A DNA stretch of 34,512 nucleotides from positions 1 to 34,512 of the forward strand of contig WGCA01000022.1 of NCBI GenBank assembly GCA_015494065.1, given 5' to 3'. The position numbers and the translations under genes were made by a program. The DNA comes from Thermodesulfobacteriaceae bacterium (lineage in GTDB: Bacteria > Desulfobacterota > Thermodesulfobacteria > Thermodesulfobacteriales > Thermodesulfatatoraceae). Shown piece by piece: positions 32,675 to 34,512 of this stretch (its first letter is position 1; the number at the start of each line of letters is the position of its first letter). The notes under the pieces are model-generated. The model was not told the origin of the DNA and did not search any database. It worked only from the letters and a program-made list of their open reading frames with translations.

Positions 32675-32687
32675 GGAGGGAGAGAAT

Positions 32688-33977
32688 ATGCCTACTTATG
32701 TCGAACCGGATTTAAAATTTGTAAAGGGTGTAATTGCCTCAGGGGGTGACACCTTAAAAAGGTGTTATCAGTGTGCCACCTGTGCGGTGGTGTGTCCGCT
32801 CTCCACGGACGAGGTCCCTTTTCCGCGGAAACAGATGATCCTCGCCCAGTGGGGTATGGCGGACCGTATTGCCAAAGACCCGGCGATTTGGCTGTGTCAC
32901 CAGTGTAGTGACTGTACGGCCTATTGTCCCCGGGGCGCACGGCCGGGGGACGTGTTGGCCGCCATAAGGGCCATGGCCATCAGGGAGTATGCTGAGCCCA
33001 AATTTCTCTGGTCCCTTTATAATAATTTAGGGGGGCTGATAGTCCTTTTTGGTCTGGCTATTTCGGTTATCGTGGCGGCCATTTTGATCGCCAATAAGGG
33101 AATCCCGGAGCTTGAGAGCCCGGTACGCTTCTCCCATGGTCTCTTCCATGGGTTTTTGCCGGTAGCCTTTGTAGACGCTATTTTTCTCCCTTTGGCAGGT
33201 TTCGTGGCCCTGATCTCTATCCGCGGCATCTCCATGATGTGGCGGCAATTGAACGAAGGGTTTCACGTACCTGAGGCGTATCGTCCCACCACGGGAGAGA
33301 TGGTTTCTAACTATATCATCCCGGCGATCAAAGAAATCTTGGCCCACGAACGTTTCAAAAAATGCGGGGTCAATTTTAACCGCTTTACCGGGCACCGTTT
33401 TGTGCTGTGGGCCTTTATCATCCTTTTTATCGTCACCAATATCGTGTTCATCGGGGCGGATTTCCTAGGGTATCATACCCCTTGGCCCCTCTGGAATCCG
33501 GTCAAGATTTTTGCCAACCTTGGGGCCATCATTCTGATTTACGGCTCCATCCTTTTGATCCAGAACCGCAAGGCCCGGGAAGCAGAAGGGGCCATGAAGG
33601 GTGCCTATGCGGACTGGTTCCTCCTTTATCTCATCCTTTTTGTGGGGCTTACCGGGTTGGGTGCGGAGATCTTGCGGCTCCTTAACCTCAAGATCGCTTA
33701 CCCCATGTATATTGCGCACCTAGCCTGTGTGTTTGTCCTCTTCTTGGGCTTGCCTTTTTCTAAGTTTGCCCATTTGCTCTACCGGACCACGGTCATGGTA
33801 TATGACCGTTATATCACCGACGTAAGGGCGAAGATGGAGGCTACCGGGGCCCTTGCGGCTGAAAAAGCTGAAGAAAGCGAAGAAGCGGCGGAAGAAGCCC
33901 AGGAGGTAGCGGAAGGGGAATCTCAGGAAGAGGCGGCAGAGGCTACAGAAGAGAAGGAAGAGAAGAAGGAAGCTTAG
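32688..33977 (+). CDS. qmoC: QmoC, quinone-interacting membrane-bound oxidoreductase subunit C
   Basis: A 429-aa membrane subunit, a fusion of HdrC-like ferredoxin and HdrE-like cytochrome b parts. The N-terminal Cys sets CYQCATCAVVC and CHQCSDCTAYC bind two 4Fe-4S clusters. About six membrane helices follow between residues 110 and 370, with His for heme b (for example RFSHGLFHGF, GHRFVLWAF, IAHLACVFVLFLG). It takes electrons from menaquinol. Residues 383-429 form an unusual acidic tail with 19 Glu and 13 Ala. The start is ATG 32688, with GGAGG in the 13-bp gap after qmoB; the frame is open upstream inside qmoB. Confidence 0.95.
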   Translation: MPTYVEPDLKFVKGVIASGGDTLKRCYQCATCAVVCPLSTDEVPFPRKQMILAQWGMADRIAKDPAIWLCHQCSDCTAYCPRGARPGDVLAAIRAMAIREYAEPKFLWSLYNNLGGLIVLFGLAISVIVAAILIANKGIPELESPVRFSHGLFHGFLPVAFVDAIFLPLAGFVALISIRGISMMWRQLNEGFHVPEAYRPTTGEMVSNYIIPAIKEILAHERFKKCGVNFNRFTGHRFVLWAFIILFIVTNIVFIGADFLGYHTPWPLWNPVKIFANLGAIILIYGSILLIQNRKAREAEGAMKGAYADWFLLYLILFVGLTGLGAEILRLLNLKIAYPMYIAHLACVFVLFLGLPFSKFAHLLYRTTVMVYDRYITDVRAKMEATGALAAEKAEESEEAAEEAQEVAEGESQEEAAEATEEKEEKKEA

Positions 33978-33985
33978 CCTTTTAC

Positions 33986-34013
33986 TTGACAGTAACAACA
34001 GGCTTGTTATATT
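33986..34013 (+). promoter_or_regulatory. Promoter of the tRNA-tuf operon
   Basis: TTGACA (33986-33991), a 16-bp spacer and TATATT (34008-34013; 5 of 6). It begins 9 bp after the qmoC stop and points at the tRNA genes. The start would fall near 34020, at the foot of the hairpin at 34019-34050. Confidence 0.7.
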
Positions 34014-34018
34014 TCCAG

Positions 34019-34054
34019 ACGGCAGGTCGGGTTGATACTTGACCTGCCGTTTTT
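34019..34054 (+). terminator. Intrinsic terminator after qmoC
   Basis: Stem ACGGCAGGTC (34019-34028) with GACCTGCCGT (34041-34050), 12-nt loop with further partial pairing, then TTTTT (34050-34054). It ends 2 bp before tRNA-Tyr and lies directly downstream of the tRNA promoter, so it must also be transcribed at the 5' end of the tRNA transcript. Confidence 0.8.
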
Positions 34055-34056
34055 GT

Positions 34057-34141
34057 GGAGAGGTTCCCGAGTGGTCAAAGGGGTCGGGCTGTAAACCCGA
34101 TGGCTCAGCCTTCGGAGGTTCGAATCCTCCCCTCTCCACCA
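34057..34141 (+). tRNA. tRNA-Tyr (anticodon GTA)
   Basis: 85 nt including an encoded CCA. Acceptor GGAGAGG (34057-34063) pairs with CCTCTCC (34131-34137). The anticodon loop CTGTAAA gives GTA. A long variable arm (class II) and the T-arm sequence GGTTCGAATCC are present. Confidence 0.97.
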
Positions 34142-34165
34142 AATTTTTTAGAGATCAGCTTGGGA

Positions 34166-34241
34166 GCGGGAATAGCTCAATTGGTAGAGCATCAGCCTTC
34201 CAAGCTGAGGGTTGCGGGTTCGAGTCCCGTTTCCCGCTCCA
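34166..34241 (+). tRNA. tRNA-Gly (anticodon TCC)
   Basis: 76 nt including an encoded CCA. Acceptor GCGGGAA (34166-34172) pairs with TTCCCGC (34231-34237). The anticodon loop CTTCCAA gives TCC. T-arm GGTTCGAGTCC. Confidence 0.97.
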
Positions 34242-34258
34242 AAGACTGAATATTAGGG

Positions 34259-34334
<76 letters not shown>

Positions 34335-34375
34335 TTTTTCGATTATATTTCAGGTCGTGAGAGGAGGTTTTGGAG

Positions 34376-34512
34376 ATGAGTAAGCCGAAGTTTGAGAGGA
34401 AGAAGCCGCACTTAAACATTGGGACGATTGGTCATATTGACCACGGGAAGTCCACGCTGACGAGTGCGATCACGAAGGTATTGTCGACGAAGGGGCTGGC
34501 GGAGTACGTGCC
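34376..34512 (+). CDS. tuf: Elongation factor Tu, N-terminal part (runs off the window)
   Basis: The first 45 codons of EF-Tu: [24 protein letters not shown] carries the G1 P-loop GHIDHGKS of translational GTPases. EF-Tu delivers aminoacyl-tRNA to the ribosome. GAGGAGG lies 8 bp or so before the ATG. It follows tRNA-Tyr, -Gly and -Thr, the same order as in the E. coli tufB operon. The gene is cut by the window end, not broken. Confidence 0.97.
   Translation, partial: MSKPKFERKKPHLNIGTIGHIDHGKSTLTSAITKVLSTKGLAEYV

Noticed and set aside
34055-34249. Short open frames across the tRNA genes
   Set aside because: They are translations of tRNA sequence (the well-known spurious pattern containing GIAQLVEHQ), not genes.

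Overview
This window reads as a chromosomal segment of a thermophilic, H2-using sulfur-metabolising bacterium of the Thermodesulfobacteria/Desulfobacterota kind. The diagnostic content is a complete dissimilatory APS reductase (aprBA) with its electron-transfer complex (qmoABC), a membrane-bound uptake [NiFe] hydrogenase with maturation genes, a CooC-type nickel ATPase that hints at a CO dehydrogenase/acetyl-CoA synthase elsewhere, and dense packing with many start/stop overlaps. The lineage is inferred from gene content and protein style; no database was searched.

Layout. 1-1613: the 3' part of a 5S rRNA with its terminator, a small SprA-like HExxH protein (-) and prmC (+). 1614-1933: a non-coding gap holding three copies of a palindromic element spaced exactly 97 bp apart. 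1934-4203: murA and holB (+). 4138-9289: a minus-strand overlapping operon, MscS-type channel > ispF > uvrC > FmdE-like protein. 9288-10355: a divergent lipoprotein whose start codon overlaps that of the channel gene. 10407-14333: J-domain protein, lysC, cimA, cooC (+). 14350-14553: a small secreted Cys/Lys-rich protein (-). 14633-18123: L,D-transpeptidase, panC, panD, rimO (+). 18072-22085: hypF, hypB, hypA, hypC and a hydrogenase protease (-; order of transcription protease>hypC>hypA>hypB>hypF). 22208-25643: [NiFe] hydrogenase small subunit, large subunit and cytochrome b (+). 25640-26281: mobA-like (-). 26568-29062: aprB-aprA with a strong promoter and terminator. 29201-33977: qmoABC. 34057-34512: tRNA-Tyr, tRNA-Gly, tRNA-Thr and the start of tuf.

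How the genes work together. The hydrogenase oxidises H2 on the periplasmic side (Tat signal on the small subunit) and its cytochrome b passes electrons to the quinone pool. QmoABC would take electrons from quinol to APS reductase, which reduces APS to sulfite (or runs in reverse in sulfur disproportionation). Thus an H2-to-quinone module and a quinol-to-APS module sit next to each other. PanC and PanD are two consecutive steps of pantothenate synthesis; LysC and CimA feed aspartate-family and isoleucine synthesis.

No clear new multigene system is present: most of the window is recognisable housekeeping and sulfur/hydrogen energy metabolism. The items most worth a second look are the 97-bp-phased palindromes upstream of murA, a probable AUC start codon for panC, the divergent genes sharing a CATG double start, an EF-hand-like loop at the end of an L,D-transpeptidase, an acidic tail on QmoC, and a promoter that abuts a terminator hairpin before the tRNA-tuf operon.
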